NCBI GenBank assembly: GCA_035578155.1 | Contig: JAPWDM010000045.1 | Coordinates: 363,001-427,000, forward strand | Reading direction: 5' to 3' | Length of the DNA stretch: 64,000 nt | Origin: Brachynemurus nebulosus | Lineage: Eukaryota; Arthropoda; Insecta; Neuroptera; Myrmeleontidae | Shown: piece after piece, positions 27,530 to 38,278 of the stretch | How the letters are laid out: the number at the start of each line of letters is the position of its first letter | Numbering within the stretch: position 1 is the stretch's first letter | Translations under genes and position numbers: made by a program | The notes under the pieces: model-generated | What the model was told of the DNA's origin: nothing | Seen by the model: the letters and a program-made list of their open reading frames with translations, nothing else | Database searches by the model: none

Positions 27530-29045
27530 TAGAGTCCCTATAATAAATAGAGTCGTGACATGCCATCCATTTTCTGTCCAAAACAGAGCGGGAAGCTTCA
27601 AAATTAACTCTTTAAATGATTAAGACTAGTTAACTCGTCCTGCAATATGGCGGCTCAAAATGCTGTCATATGTATATATTCACTGGTACAGGTGCCGCCA
27701 TCTGTGACAATACGGTAAAATTCTAAATAATGTTCAATTTTATCAACATAGTTTAGTACAATTTAGTTTTTGTAAATTCCTAGGATTCACTTTTTTAATG
27801 TTGGGATCTTTGATTTTTTTCTTTTTCTTTTTTTGTAGCCTTATCTATTGTACTTATCACTTGGCAGTAAAAAGTCCGGCATTTTGAGACAAAAAAATTT
27901 TACCATATGGTCTTTTTAAAAGAGTTTATTATCACATGTTTGAGTAAATATTTTTGAGTGGGGTTCATTTCAGTTAAATTTAACCATGCTTCGTCACTTT
28001 GAATTTAAATAATTTCCGTTTTCTTGGCTTTATCTCTTTTATTATTGCATTTATGTAAATTTTAAATTTGCAGTTTATTTTTAGAAACGAATAGAAGATT
28101 GATTTGTTTCGAATATAAGAATTATTTAATTTTTTAACGAAAACTGTATCTGAAATGAGGTATACACAGGCCGACGAGAGGGTAGGGTAGCCGGGGTTGT
28201 AGCTCGGGGCCCCGGGCTGAAAGACAGAGCCCGTAGCGATCAGTAGGGGCTCGGAAAAAAGTAGAAGTATTTTTTCTTTGCTCATGACATGACTTATTTT
28301 TTCGGGGAGAAATTTTTAAGAGGTGCTTTATTCCTGGGGCTCACCATTTCTCTCCACGGCCCTGGGTATACATAATTATTGTTAATAAATTATGAATTAA
28401 TGAACAATTAAAAATTTTTAATTTAATTATTCTTTCTAGCTTAATCTAAATGATTTTTGTTGATACCTTCTTAATTTATTTCTAATGTATTTTACGGAAA
28501 CTGTGGACAGAAAATGCCGGAACCAATCAGCGTTCAGCACACATGTCACGACTAGTGATGTCGGGCCGAGATGCAGTTAGTCGATTAATCGACTAAAATT
28601 GTTTTTTAGAGAAAATTAGTCATTAGTCGAAAATATCGAGCACAGAGTAGTCGACTAATCGACTAAATTTTTAGTCGAATTCATGAATGAATGAGAGAGA
28701 TTTTCTTTCAAAAACGAGGTTTTCTTTTGAATTTAATTATGGACTTTTAATATTTTTCAGAAAATATGAGATATCACAATATATTAATAACATAAAGGTG
28801 AAAAAAAATACAAATAGATAATTTTTTAGTTTCCATTTTTTGAAGTCCAATAAATAATACAAAAAAATTGTTAAATTAGACGTTAGTCATTTAAAAAAAA
28901 AAATTAATCATTTTAATCATTTAACCGAAGGTAAAATAGTCGATTAAAATATGACTAAATGTAAACAAAATTAGTCGACTAAACTGACTAATCGATTAAT
29001 CATCCGACATCACTAGTCACGACTCTATTTATTATAGGGACTCTA
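27530..29045. mobile_element. hAT-type non-autonomous element, outer
   Basis: TAGAGTCCCTATAATAAATA at the left and its complement at the right end are flanked by an exact 8-bp duplication TTTTTAGA (27522-27529 and 29046-29053), the hAT hallmark. The inverted arm extends through AGAGTCGTGACATG. The interior (27600-28500) is AT-rich with no transposase. The right arm is split by the nested hAT at 28553. Confidence 0.85.
28553..29015. mobile_element. hAT-type element nested in the outer hAT
   Basis: TAGTGATGTCGG and CCGACATCACTA termini are flanked by the exact 8-bp duplication GTCACGAC (28545-28552 and 29016-29023). Subterminal AGTCGATTAATCGACTAAAA repeats occur at both ends. Removing it and one duplication restores the outer element's right arm. 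A relative is in the gene-1 intron at 12700-13419. Confidence 0.9.
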
Positions 29046-29053
29046 TTTTTAGA

Positions 29054-31754
29054 TGTCAATTTATGCTATCTGGTGGCGAATGAAGAAACTACTGCTGATA
29101 GGCTAAATATTAAACCACGTCTCCATTTGATTTCCCGTTTGCCGAATTTTGATTTTTGAGCCTTTTCTAAATATGTAACCAAATAATTAGGATAAAAATT
29201 AAAAACGTGCCACACGTCGAACCCCAGTGCTACCACTCTACAAATGTTCGGCGTTAGTTACCAGTCGATACTCCAAAACTCAGTGATCATCACTGTCATT
29301 TTTTAAGTGTTTATTTTTTAAGAACCTAAATAACAAGATCAGTTTTTAATATTAATTTTGTAAATCGGCAAGGATTTCTATGTTCATTTAGAATTTTTTT
29401 GAGCCATATCCAACAATATAAAAATATTTTGAATATTGTCCATTATTCACCAAATTTCAATATTATACACGTATTTAGAATTTTCAAATAGAGGTAAATA
29501 TCTAGTAATAAGTATACCTTTTATAATTTCAGGACTAATATTTAGCATGTAAGGAGAAAAGTGGTATTTCTACTTTCTAGGAAGCTTATTGTGATCACTA
29601 TGAGATATATAAACGCTTGATAACAATAACTGGCTGATATTCGTTAACACAAGAGACTGGTCTTTGTTCTATGAGTTGCTACGATTTCCTTACGAATTTA
29701 CCTACGGTAATAAGTTTTTAATAGTTTTCTTCCCACAAATACAGTATAAAGTCAGCCAAAATACTCATATTTGACAACTTCAATCGGTTTTAGTTGAAAT
29801 TTGAATGTATTCGAAAGGGATGGTACGACTCTTTGACTTCTTATAGGGAAAATTTGTTATGATTAAAGGAAGTTTTATTTTATTATAGATATTTAGCAAA
29901 AACTATGAATTAGATATTTAACAAAAACAATAACTAAAGTGATATTTTGTCAAATAATGTTTAAAAGTAATTGAAAGCCATTAGCAGTAAATTAATTGAA
30001 GTAAATATAAATTAGTCATAATCTAATATTGAAATATTTAATAACAGATAATATCGGTCAAATTAACTAAAAATGGTCTGACGTTATCATTTAAGTGCAA
30101 TAAATGAACCAAATTAGACTTACCTAGTTTTATGTTTCTACTAGTACCGCACTTCTGCACAGTTATATTGTAAGCTTGTCAAAACATTCAAAAACGAAAA
30201 GAAAGATCATTCTTTTCATTAGATCATTAATCATCATTCTTCCAAGTTTGTCAGGAGGGGGGCATGTCAAATCTTTCGTAAGATACGAGAAAACCAAATT
30301 TTGACGTAAAAAAGGTGGTGGTCAGGCGAAATTTCCAGATACCCACCCAGGATACTAATTCAGTCCATATATAAAATGTTACCTCTGTAAGTTTAGTTGG
30401 GGCATGGGTTGGCTTGGGTAGGTATGTCAAATGCAGATAACATGTAAAAAAGGTTTTTTCCTCTCTCTAGTCCGTTCAAATTGCTCTAGGAAGCGAACTA
30501 GCTTTTGGATATGTTGTAGACATTTGATCTGGACATTGTGTCCAACTGGTTTGGTATTCAAAATAACCCTTTTTACAGAATTGTAGCATTTCATCCATAA
30601 GGGGTCAAAATTGATATAGTTCACGAATTGAAACACTATAAGGAATTGATTTTGTAAAGAATTAGGTTTTTAAAGGAAAATTTCTTTTTTGTCATAAATG
30701 CAAAGATCATATATGTATTTCAAGATTTTGAACCTACTAAATTTTAACAATTCTGACACTTTTGATATATTACCTTTATGACGTCATAGACATCGCGATC
30801 TTTTGTAGTGCTGTTTTTAACCAAATGATATTTTTAAAAATTTTTCAAGTTTTAATTAATTTATTATTTATTATATATCATTTTTAAAAAATTTTTCGCA
30901 TCGATTATTAATATTATTTATGATAGGTATAGTTAGATTTGAAATAAAAAAAAAAATGATATTTATTTTTTATTCAGAAACCCAATTCTGGAGTATTTCA
31001 TTTAAAAAAAAGTATAGCGTATTATTAACATAAATGTACGCTGGTGAAATCTTAAATCACAGCTATTAAACTATAATTAACAAAACAGATCTACAGTATT
31101 ATTACCTATATAGTATACTTAACCCATTAAAACCCGCCCCTATTTTACTTGTCAGATTTTGATAAAATTTTATACAGAAACTTGGAATAAGATTCTCATG
31201 TAAATCGTGGCATCCTTTCTAGGATAACAGTAGAGGTTCGTCTGATATATTTATGTAGATAATACCTAAAAAGAAAACTAACGATAGTTTTTAAATGTTG
31301 GACTTTTTAGTGATGACAGGAATTTGAGAGAAAATTAATAGTGAAAATTCATTCAGTATAACTGAACAACATTGTGACAAACCATTTTTTAAATGCCTAT
31401 TAACATTCTGATTGAAATATTTCAATAATATTTGTCCCACAAAGAGAAAAAAAAGTACAAAGAAAGAATTGCATTATTATTTTACGTTTGTACCCCACTA
31501 ACAAATATGATTGTGCTGTAGTATTATGTGTAATTCCGTGGATCGTAATGAGTTAATTTTGAAATCAAAGATTATTTTGTAAGCTATTATGTATGTCTAA
31601 TAGGTATCCATCAGTGTTAGAATATAATAACAAAACAGTTTTTTTCACGTGCCTTTTTAAATACGGAAATTATTCTATTTTAAATAAAAAGGCATTTATA
31701 TCTGAATTATCTTTCCAAAAGAAAACAATTTTTGTGTCTACATTCTAGGAAAAA
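29054..31754. other. Intergenic region upstream of the MADF gene
   Basis: Mostly AT-rich with no gene. About 30240-30580 is a diverged copy of dispersed repeat B (CTAGGAAGC, TTTTGGATATGTTGTAGA, CAACTGGTTTGG). CATTCTAG|GAAAAAATG just before the start codon could be the acceptor of a 5'-UTR intron. The in-frame TAG in it excludes upstream coding unless spliced. Confidence 0.5.
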
Positions 31755-32099
31755 ATGTCTGACTGGACCAGAGAAAAAACATTGTTACTAATTGAAAAAA
31801 TAAAAAAAAGTAATGTTTGGGATTCTACAAATAAAAAATTTAAAAGAAATAAAACTGCTAGAAATAATATTTATGCTCAGATAGGCACTGAATTAAATAT
31901 CCCTCCCCATCTAGTTAAAAGAAAGTGGGAGTGCATAAGAAGCCAGTATAGAAGAGAACTAGTAAGAATGAATGCTAAATCAGATGGCGAAAGTGAGAAT
32001 GTATATATATCAAACTGGTACGCTTTACCTGCTCTCGAATTTTTAAAAGATCAAAATCAAGATATTCTAAATAAAATCAAGGATGAAATGGCAATAAAA
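31755..32099 (+). CDS. MADF-domain protein, exon 1 (residues 1-115)
   Basis: A nearly complete MADF (Myb/SANT-like in ADF-1) DNA-binding domain covers residues about 8-98. The helix-1 segment LLIEKIKKSNVWD, the linker NNIYAQIGTELNI, and the recognition-helix stretch VKRKWECIRSQYRREL keep the family's spaced tryptophans and basic face. YISNWYALPALEFLKD closes the domain. An in-frame TAG lies nine bases upstream, so the ATG at 31755 is the first start. The donor AAA|GTAAGT at 32099/32100 is in phase 0 and joins the acceptor at 33902. MADF-BESS proteins act as sequence-specific regulators, and related proteins accompany PIF/Harbinger transposases. Nothing here decides between a host factor and a transposon partner, since no Harbinger nuclease is in the window. 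Confidence 0.88.
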
Positions 32100-32459
32100 G
32101 TAAGTAAATAAATAAAATTATTTCACTTTATTTAAGAATGCGATTTCGGATACGCCAAAATCAGTTGTAAAAATTTGATAGATTTTTGTATTCTGAACAA
32201 AAAATAAACTTTCAAAAATTTTAAATTTGTTAACAATTATTTATGCATAATCCAATCCACAAACGCATTCTTGTATTCTAACATTTGTATAAAGGAATTT
32301 TGCGTTTACTGTGTTTAAAGAAACGGTGCTTAAAAAAAATTTTATAGCTAAAATATATAATAATTATACTAATATTTAGTTTCAATTCTAATTTTTCCCG
32401 ACTAGTAATTGGTTCAGACGGAAGTAGTAAGAATTAAGTAGAACATAAATGTATGTATA

Positions 32460-32535
32460 AGGATGGTAGGCACATAAAGTAACCTACTTATGTAATAGGA
32501 TGATAGGCACATAAAGTAACCTACCTATGCGTTCT
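32460..32535. repeat. 38-bp tandem duplication
   Basis: Two copies of TAGGCACATAAAGTAACCTA with flanks, within the MADF gene intron. Confidence 0.85.
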
Positions 32536-32717
32536 AGTTACTACTTACCACTTTGGTATGAACCAGTTATGATTTCCTTAAGGGATTAAGCAATGATCTA
32601 CTAAGAACTTTTTGCAAATGTTCGCTATACATTAATAATGTTTTACAGACACATTCGAAATTTCGATAACATTTGAAATTAAAATATAACTGCGTCTCGC
32701 ATTAAAGAGGGGATGTG

Positions 32718-32842
32718 TTTAATTGATTGTCGGACTGGAGTTGCACTCGGACAAGCGGTTCGGTAGCCTAATTGGTAAGGCGCTTGGTTAGCCAAGAGAT
32801 CGAGGTTCGAGTCCCAGTCAATCCAGTCTGACAATTTTTTAA
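32718..32842 (+). repeat. tRNA-derived SINE-like element 1
   Basis: Pol III box A (TAGCCTAATTGG, about 32766) and box B (GGTTCGAGTCC, about 32806) have tRNA-like spacing. They are followed by CAATCCAGTCTGACAATTTTTT, whose T-run can terminate pol III. ATTGTCGGACTGGA upstream pairs with TCCAGTCTGACAAT downstream, giving an extended closing stem. The anticodon arm folds with a 4-nt loop and the T-stem has mismatches, so it is not a working tRNA. A relative is at 59014-59100. Confidence 0.65.
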
Positions 32843-33179
32843 ACACTATGGGAATTTTAATAAATAATATAATAAGCCTGTATTATTTGTTTTAAAAAAT
32901 AATTTAAACTATCGGCAAAAAAAGTTATTTAAAATACTCAATATTAACCCCTAAGCAATTTTAACATTTCCATTTTACATTATTTTTTTTTTTAAATTGA
33001 GTCATTCATTTTCTTTTTGTGGTAACCGTAACCAAAAAAAAAAAAGAAAAAAAACTCAATTTTTCTCATGGAAAAGAAATTATTGAATTTTAATTTTGTC
33101 AAACTTTCTTGATATGACTGTTTGAGCTATCAGATAGTTTTCAAAGTTATATTTGACTGGAGGAGGATAATCAGCTCTT

Positions 33180-33374
33180 ATTGGCGACATAAAGATTCTC
33201 ATTCGTGCTCCTGGTGGTAAAATTAAAAGCTATACTAAGTAAAATATGTATGGTAATTTAAAATCGAACTCAGTAGATATTTCTATCGCTAGTTAGACGC
33301 ATATGTACGTGTTTTACGTGATACAGTTTCTCACTTAATCACCAGCGGTGCGCGCGTAATCTTTTCGTCGTCAA
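33180..33374. mobile_element. MITE E2 (ATTGGCGAC ends)
   Basis: Second copy of the family at 26422-26648: ATTGGCGACATAAAGATTCT at the left, with TAATCTTTTCGTCGTCAA at the right as its diverged complement. It lies in the MADF gene intron. Confidence 0.7.
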
Positions 33375-33472
33375 CAGTAGCAACTTCAGTGCCGATACTG
33401 TCAAATTGTAAAAGATTGTGACTTCACAGTTTGTTTCTGGTCACGTAGCGAATAAGAAAACTTCTTTTAATT

Positions 33473-33542
33473 TTTTTTTTTTTTATTTAATAATAATAAA
33501 TAGGATATTACCTATTTATTATTATTAAATAAAAAAAAAAAA
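33473..33542. repeat. Perfect 32-bp hairpin
   Basis: 33473-33504 and 33511-33542 are exact reverse complements around a 6-base loop. The arm reads a 12-base T-run, then ATTTAATAATAATAAATAGG. It is intronic; transcribed, it would form an uninterrupted AU-rich stem. Confidence 0.97.
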
Positions 33543-33708
33543 TAAAATAATATAATAATAAAATATTAATAGATTTGAGCGTTGCTTTATGGTATTCCAT
33601 ATTTGCAAATAATAAACAAATATTTTACTTCGCAAAAATACCACTTTTATTTTGAAACTGTGACAATATTGTTTCGAACCGAGTTCATTTTCAAATAGAG
33701 TTTCAAAA

Positions 33709-33870
33709 GTAATTACCTATTAATTAGATATTTTCATTAAAAATTATTTTAATAATTTTTTCTTGAAACTGAAATACTGAGAAATAATAAGTAATTACCT
33801 ATTAATTAGATATTTTCATTAAAAATTATTTTGATAATTTTTTCTTGAAACTGAAATACTTTATCTGAAA
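33709..33870. repeat. 82-bp tandem duplication in intron
   Basis: GTAATTACCTATTAATTAGA and about 55 following bases occur at 33709 and again at 33791 with one or two differences. The second copy ends 40 bp before the splice acceptor. Confidence 0.92.
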
Positions 33871-33902
33871 ACATTTGTCAATGAAATAATTATTTATTTT
33901 AG

Positions 33903-34427
33903 ATAAATGTTAGTTATGACTCAAATGCTAGTACACCAGAACCACCAGAATCACCAGAACCTATAATAGAGGAAGAAAACGATAATTCTTCCTCCACAAT
34001 TACGCAGTCAGCTTACGGAAGAAATAAAAGACCTCAGGATGATGTATCACAATTTTCCAAACATGTAGATACAGTTGGAGAAAAAAGGCCCCAAGATGAT
34101 ACATTACAATTTATTAAACACGTGGAGGCAGTTGGAGAGAACTTGATAAATCAAAACCGATCGTTGCCGGACGAGTTCAGCGTATTTGGGGAATATATAG
34201 CTAACGAATTAAGGCATTTAAATGACTCAAAATATGCACTAATATTAGCCGAAACAAAAAATAAAATTAATACTGCTCTGTATCATGCAGAGTTAAAGCG
34301 TATCCGACTAAATTCTGAAGCAACAAAAACTAATGGAAGAACAAAAAATGGAAATAGATATGAACGTGTTATTATTCCTGATAATGAACTAAATAACTGT
34401 CACTCCAGTTTCGACAGTGAGAATTGA
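33903..34427 (+). CDS. MADF-domain protein, exon 2 (residues 116-289)
   Basis: The frame is open from the acceptor TTATTTTAG at 33902 to a TGA at 34427; with exon 1 it makes 289 residues. The linker is proline/glutamate-rich (PEPPESPEP). A 19-residue segment is tandemly doubled: RPQDDVSQFSKHVDTVGE and RPQDDTLQFIKHVEAVGE, about residues 157-175 and 176-194, encoded by a 57-bp duplication. DEFSVFGEYIANELRHL and KYALILAETKNKI (about 205-240) match the C-terminal BESS-like helix pair seen in many insect MADF proteins, a dimer or partner interface. The end is basic then Ser/Asn-rich. The frame is intact with no sign of decay. Confidence 0.88.
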   Translation: MNVSYDSNASTPEPPESPEPIIEEENDNSSSTITQSAYGRNKRPQDDVSQFSKHVDTVGEKRPQDDTLQFIKHVEAVGENLINQNRSLPDEFSVFGEYIANELRHLNDSKYALILAETKNKINTALYHAELKRIRLNSEATKTNGRTKNGNRYERVIIPDNELNNCHSSFDSEN

Positions 34428-34566
34428 GAGAATATTAAAAATATTTTTTATATTTTTCATTGTTTTTATACTCGAGTTTGTTACTTATTTTTAAGTATAG
34501 ATAGTTCGTACGAAAGTATTATAATACAAGTGAAAAATACGATAGTGGACATTTTTTTATTTTTAA

Positions 34567-34745
34567 AGCTGAGCGTCCACTAGGTCGGAAACGCGGCGCG
34601 CGTCTTACATCAATAAGATTTCCGGGGCGGTACCGCGCCGTTCTGTCGACCTAGTGGACGCACCTGCATTTATTCAGATGTATTTATCACCGACAGCGGA
34701 ACTGCGCGCGCCGCGCCGCGTTTCCGACCTAGTGGACGCTCAGCA
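34567..34745. mobile_element. GC-rich MITE F, TAA target duplication
   Basis: AGCTGAGCGTCCACTAGGTC and its complement bound a 179-bp GC-rich element (CGGAAACGCGGCGCGC arms). TAA at 34564-34566 and 34746-34748 is the target duplication. It sits 140 bp past the MADF stop codon. PIF/Harbinger-like. Confidence 0.85.
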
Positions 34746-35024
34746 TAAAACATCAATAACGGAAAAATAAAAAGTTCAAACGGTCTTAAAATCAATAACA
34801 TTTTGATATAACATAAGGGCAGTCAATATGCGGAAGTACTTTTAAGGCAGTGTAAATAAGTGAAAAGAGCAAATCATTTTCAATGAATTAGTGAATATAC
34901 ATCACTTACCGTATTAAATTAACAGTTATTTTGAATGTTAATTTTTCAAATTTATTTGATTCGATTACATAAAAAAAAAAAAAAAAATGTTAAAAATTAG
35001 ACGCGACATCTATATTTTAAAATA

Positions 35025-35436
35025 TTGGCCGTATTCGATTGTAGCAAAAAAAAATTCCCGCACATGCTTACTACTGATTTCGCGCAAATGTATTTTAGTA
35101 AAAACTTAAATATTTGACATTGAATGTCACATTTAGAAATTTGTAACAATGACATGTTTTAATATTTTCTATAGTTAAAAGATTTTGAAGTAAGAGACCT
35201 ATCTTCGTTTGCGCAGGTGGAGTGGGTAAAATAAATCGACTCACCGCCCTATGGTTCATAAGATACATGTATTTGACAGATATCCACCTTACCTTCAAAA
35301 TAACTTAGACTGATCCATGTTAAAACGCGTTTCTGCGCATCTCTCAGTTCATTTTCTGCCGGGTCTACTATGTATTTGCGCGATTTAGTAGCGCACATGC
35401 GCCAGAATTTTTTATACTATGATTGAATACGGCCAA
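35025..35436. mobile_element. MITE G (TTGGCCGTATTC ends)
   Basis: TTGGCCGTATTCGATTGTAG at the left and the complement of TATGATTGAATACGGCCAA at the right bound 412 bp. The arms share CGCACATG and TTTCGCGCAAAT-type words. Target duplication not found. Confidence 0.75.
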
Positions 35437-36122
35437 AGATAAGCTGCGCACTTTTAAAATTAGACTGTTGTGCCACCTATAGGGAAAGTAAGTTAACACT
35501 GGCGTTTGCTATTACATTAACGGCCGGTTTTACAAACGAAGTTTAAGCTTAAGCTTAAGTAAACCTAATTTAAAAGTTAAACCCAGCATATCTTCGTGAT
35601 TTTTTCAAATATAATTTAAAGTAAAGCTGAAGTAAGCTTATGTTGACAAACTTGTTTTCATGTGCCTATTTCACATACTTCACTCAATACATGGGTGAAT
35701 CCGGGGTATACATATATCCGGTAAAATTGTAAACAGTTTTAACACCTTGATGGCCACTAACGTCATAAGACGTCAAGCGAAACCTGGAAAACTCACACAG
35801 CACGTCATACGATGTCAAAAATTCCATATAAAGTGTATTAGCTGTCAAAATAGTGTACCAGTTAGGCGTTTTATCAATATAGGTTACGAGTTACGACCGT
35901 CATGGTATTGATTTGTTCAAGGCTCGTGATATCGTCTCATCAACAACATATAAATAAATTTTTGAATTAAAATTTCTTAATTTAAAATTAATTTTGAATG
36001 AATTTTTTTAGTAATCATAATAAATAGGATTGAAGTTCGCTGAATACATATGGGATATTTATGAAAGTAAAGTTTACGATAATCATACTATATCGAAACG
36101 ATTTTAAAAGGACCAGTATTGC
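35437..36122. other. Intergenic DNA
   Basis: No gene. The AAGCTTAAGCTTAAG and GACGTCAAGCG words near 35548 and 35770 are noted without interpretation. Confidence 0.4.
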
Positions 36123-36131
36123 TATAAATAG
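36123..36131 (+). promoter_or_regulatory. TATA box, possible decayed secreted gene
   Basis: TATAAATAG, the same nine bases as the TATA box of the minus-strand secreted gene at 45045-45053. It stands 158 bp upstream of a signal-peptide-like start codon. A possible 5'-UTR intron lies between (GAG|GTAAAT near 36155 and TTTTCAG at 36267). Confidence 0.35.
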
Positions 36132-36280
36132 CCACTTATTTTGTTACAACTGAGGTAAATGAATAGCAATTGTAGGAAAAAATATTTTTAAACAAAAATA
36201 TCTAACTGAAGAAATTCATTCTCATCCGTGGATTAAAGTAACGTAAACTGGAAAAGGTTGTTTTCAGTAAAATAAAAGTC

Positions 36281-36349
36281 ATGAATTTACTGAAGATTTT
36301 TATATTTTTTTCGCTTCTTAAACCCATTTTTATTAAATTTTTACATTAA
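36281..36349 (+). pseudogene. Signal-peptide-like exon, stopped
   Basis: The ATG at 36281 opens MNLLKIFIFFSLLKPIFIKF, two residues and a stop. The start has the Lys plus hydrophobic core of a signal peptide, as in the two intact secreted genes here. There is no GT donor before the stop, so as it stands it cannot be spliced to the exon at 36436. It may be a decayed third member of that family, or chance. Confidence 0.3.
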
Positions 36350-36435
36350 TATTTATGAATGTCAACCAGTTTTGACAAAAAATTCCATTAGAGCGCACTA
36401 CTTAAGCTATGCAGGTTGTCTCTTCTCTCTTTCAG

Positions 36436-36542
36436 AAAAACTTGGTATGACAGGTTCTTTCATGCCTGAAGTGTCTGCTATAGAGGAACTGCTATCTGAA
36501 CAATTTTCGAGTCTAAAAGCTATTTCTCATTTTATATTTTAA
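36436..36542 (+). CDS. Probable terminal exon of a small gene
   Basis: A strong acceptor (TTCTCTCTTTCAG, ending 36435) opens a frame in which two bases complete a previous codon (phase 1). Then come KLGMTGSFMPEVSAIEELL, SEQFSSLKAISHFIF and a stop. Composition is more protein-like than the flanks. AATAAA lies about 40 bp after the stop. The upstream partner exon is not secure: the best candidate is the stopped signal-like exon at 36281. It faces the 3' end of the minus-strand secreted gene. I recognise no family. Confidence 0.35.
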
Positions 36543-36649
36543 AAATGAATTTTATAAAGCATTTGTCCTAGCCCTGATCAGTAAAGAATAAACAATTTTA
36601 AAATGTAAACATTTATTCCAAATTTAAATACATAGGTATAGTAAAATAA

Positions 36650-36655
36650 TTTATT
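36650..36655 (-). terminator. Poly(A) signal, minus-strand secreted gene
   Basis: AATAAA on the minus strand, about 110 bp after the stop codon at 36765. A second AATAAA on this strand is near 36611. Confidence 0.5.
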
Positions 36656-36764
36656 ACTATTTTTTTGAAGAATACATGTAAATAATTATAGAAATCATTT
36701 TTCCTGCCAAATTTTACATAAACATAAATGAAGAAAATGTTTAACCCCAATAGTTAGCCAATGA

Positions 36765-37087
36765 TTAAGAAGATTCCTTTAATACCACATTTCTTTTTAC
36801 TTTAACATTTCTGCTGTATGGTTTTATTAAAATTGTAGTCTCTGGCGCATAATTTCTATCATTAATATGCCGTTTTACTTTCGTATTTTGACGTCTATTT
36901 CCTTGCCGTGGTCCTCTTCTCGTGTTTTTTTTTAAAGACTTACGTGGTATACCTCGAGCTATTCTGTGTGACTGGTCAACATCTAATGGTACAATAGTGG
37001 AAAAATCCTCGTCTGAAGAAGTATCACGTCTCTCCCTCATTTTTACAATATCCATTTTTCCGTTATCATTTGCTTTGTTAAAATCAG
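36765..37087 (-). CDS. Small secreted protein S1, exon 3 (residues 33-139)
   Basis: The minus-strand acceptor (CATTATTTTGCAG, plus-strand 37088-37100) opens in phase 1: CT completes GCT (Ala) with the last G of the micro-exon at 44830. The frame gives ADFNKANDNGKMDIVKMRER, an acidic patch TSSDEDFS, then a very basic tail with KSLKKNTRRGPR, GNRRQNTKVKR and NVKVKRNVV before the stop. Many dibasic sites could be cut by a proprotein convertase, or the tail could bind polyanions. No cysteines are present, so it is not a disulfide-knit peptide. The three exons total 420 nt, 139 codons plus stop, with all phases consistent. I recognise no domain. Confidence 0.65.
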
Positions 37088-37352
37088 CTGCAAAATAATG
37101 TAATATAAAAGATAAATAGTATCAGTAATTAATCTTTAAGTATAATTTATGTATTTAGAAGTGCGGAATTGACGTCAAAAAACATTAAATTTTATTATGA
37201 GTCTCAAAATAATGAGTTAAAAATAAATAACTTCGGACTACTTCTAATGATTTTTAAGGCTCCAAAGAAAAAATCTCGAAACTGTTATAATTTTGTTAAA
37301 TCTGTCCATCCGTTTGCTACATCCTCCATAATTCTTACGTCTTTTAGTTTAC

Positions 37353-37353
<1 letters not shown>

Positions 37354-37428
<75 letters not shown>
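37354..37428. repeat. (TA)n microsatellite
   Basis: Pure TA repeat in intron 2 of gene S1. Confidence 0.98.
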
Positions 37429-37431
<3 letters not shown>

Positions 37432-37519
37432 ATTTTAATTGGAAGGGGGATACAAGTAACCTGCCGCAGACGCGGAAATCCCTAGTTACGGGACTGGTTT
37501 GACGTACTTGTTGCAATAA

Positions 37520-38275
37520 TAGTACGGGAGGTAGCGTTGTATTTTCATTAGTGATTTTAGGCCGAATGAATTCTACTTTAAATATTAGATTAGTACCTAA
37601 TAATCATCAAAACGGCGTCAACCGTCGCACCCGCGGTGGATCTAAAAGAGGCAGCGAATTTAATTTTGCGTTACTTTTTGACATTTAAAACTGTCAAATA
37701 TTGTTCACTGATCTTACATTACAAGAAAATTGTTATAATTTTTAATTTCCATAACTAGTTATATTTGATTAGATTAGAATAACCGATCTGTGAATATTTT
37801 TCTGCACACCGATGATCGATAACTGATAATAAATAAACGTGTTAAAACTTTAAATTATTTCTTTAATTAATTTTTTTTTTAAATTAATTAAAGCAAGTTA
37901 CGGTCTGTTCAAGTTAAAGATAAGCCTGAATAAACAAAAATTTTAAATGCTTTCAATGGGAATCATTGACAATTACTATGGTTACAGGCTTAAGTTTAAT
38001 TTGAACAGACTGATAAATCTCTAATCAAGCATAACTATATGGAAATTAAAAATTATGACAACAATTTTTTTGTAATGTAAAATCAGTGGACAATATTTGA
38101 CAGTTCTAAATGTCAAAAAACAGCGCAAAATTAAACTCGCTGCCTCTTTTAGGCCCTCCGCGTGTGCGACGGCTGACGTCCGTCTTGATGATTATTAGAT
38201 ACTAATCTAATATTTAAAGTAGAATTCATTCGGCCTAAAATCACTAATAAAAATACAACGCTACCTCTCGTACTA
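37520..38275. mobile_element. Long-TIR element H, TAA target duplication
   Basis: Inverted arms of about 260-280 bp: TAGTACGGGAGGTAGCGTTG at the left, complement of CTACCTCTCGTACTA at the right. Both contain GATGATTATTAG, the CGCACCCG/TGTGCGAC region and AGAGGCAGCGA. TAA at 37517-37519 and 38276-38278 is the target duplication. The centre holds a smaller inverted-repeat element. PIF/Harbinger-like target preference. No transposase. Confidence 0.85.
37899..38012. mobile_element. Small inverted-repeat element nested in element H
   Basis: GTCTGTTCAAGTTAAAG at the left and the complement of TTAATTTGAACAGAC at the right, with GCCTG/CAGGC further in, form a 114-bp hairpin-like insert. Target duplication not clear. 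Confidence 0.6.
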
Positions 38276-38278
38276 TAA

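Noticed and set aside
32757..32830. Functional tRNA gene
   Set aside because: Boxes A and B are good, but the anticodon arm and T-stem do not fold properly; SINE-like. The same holds for 59014-59087.
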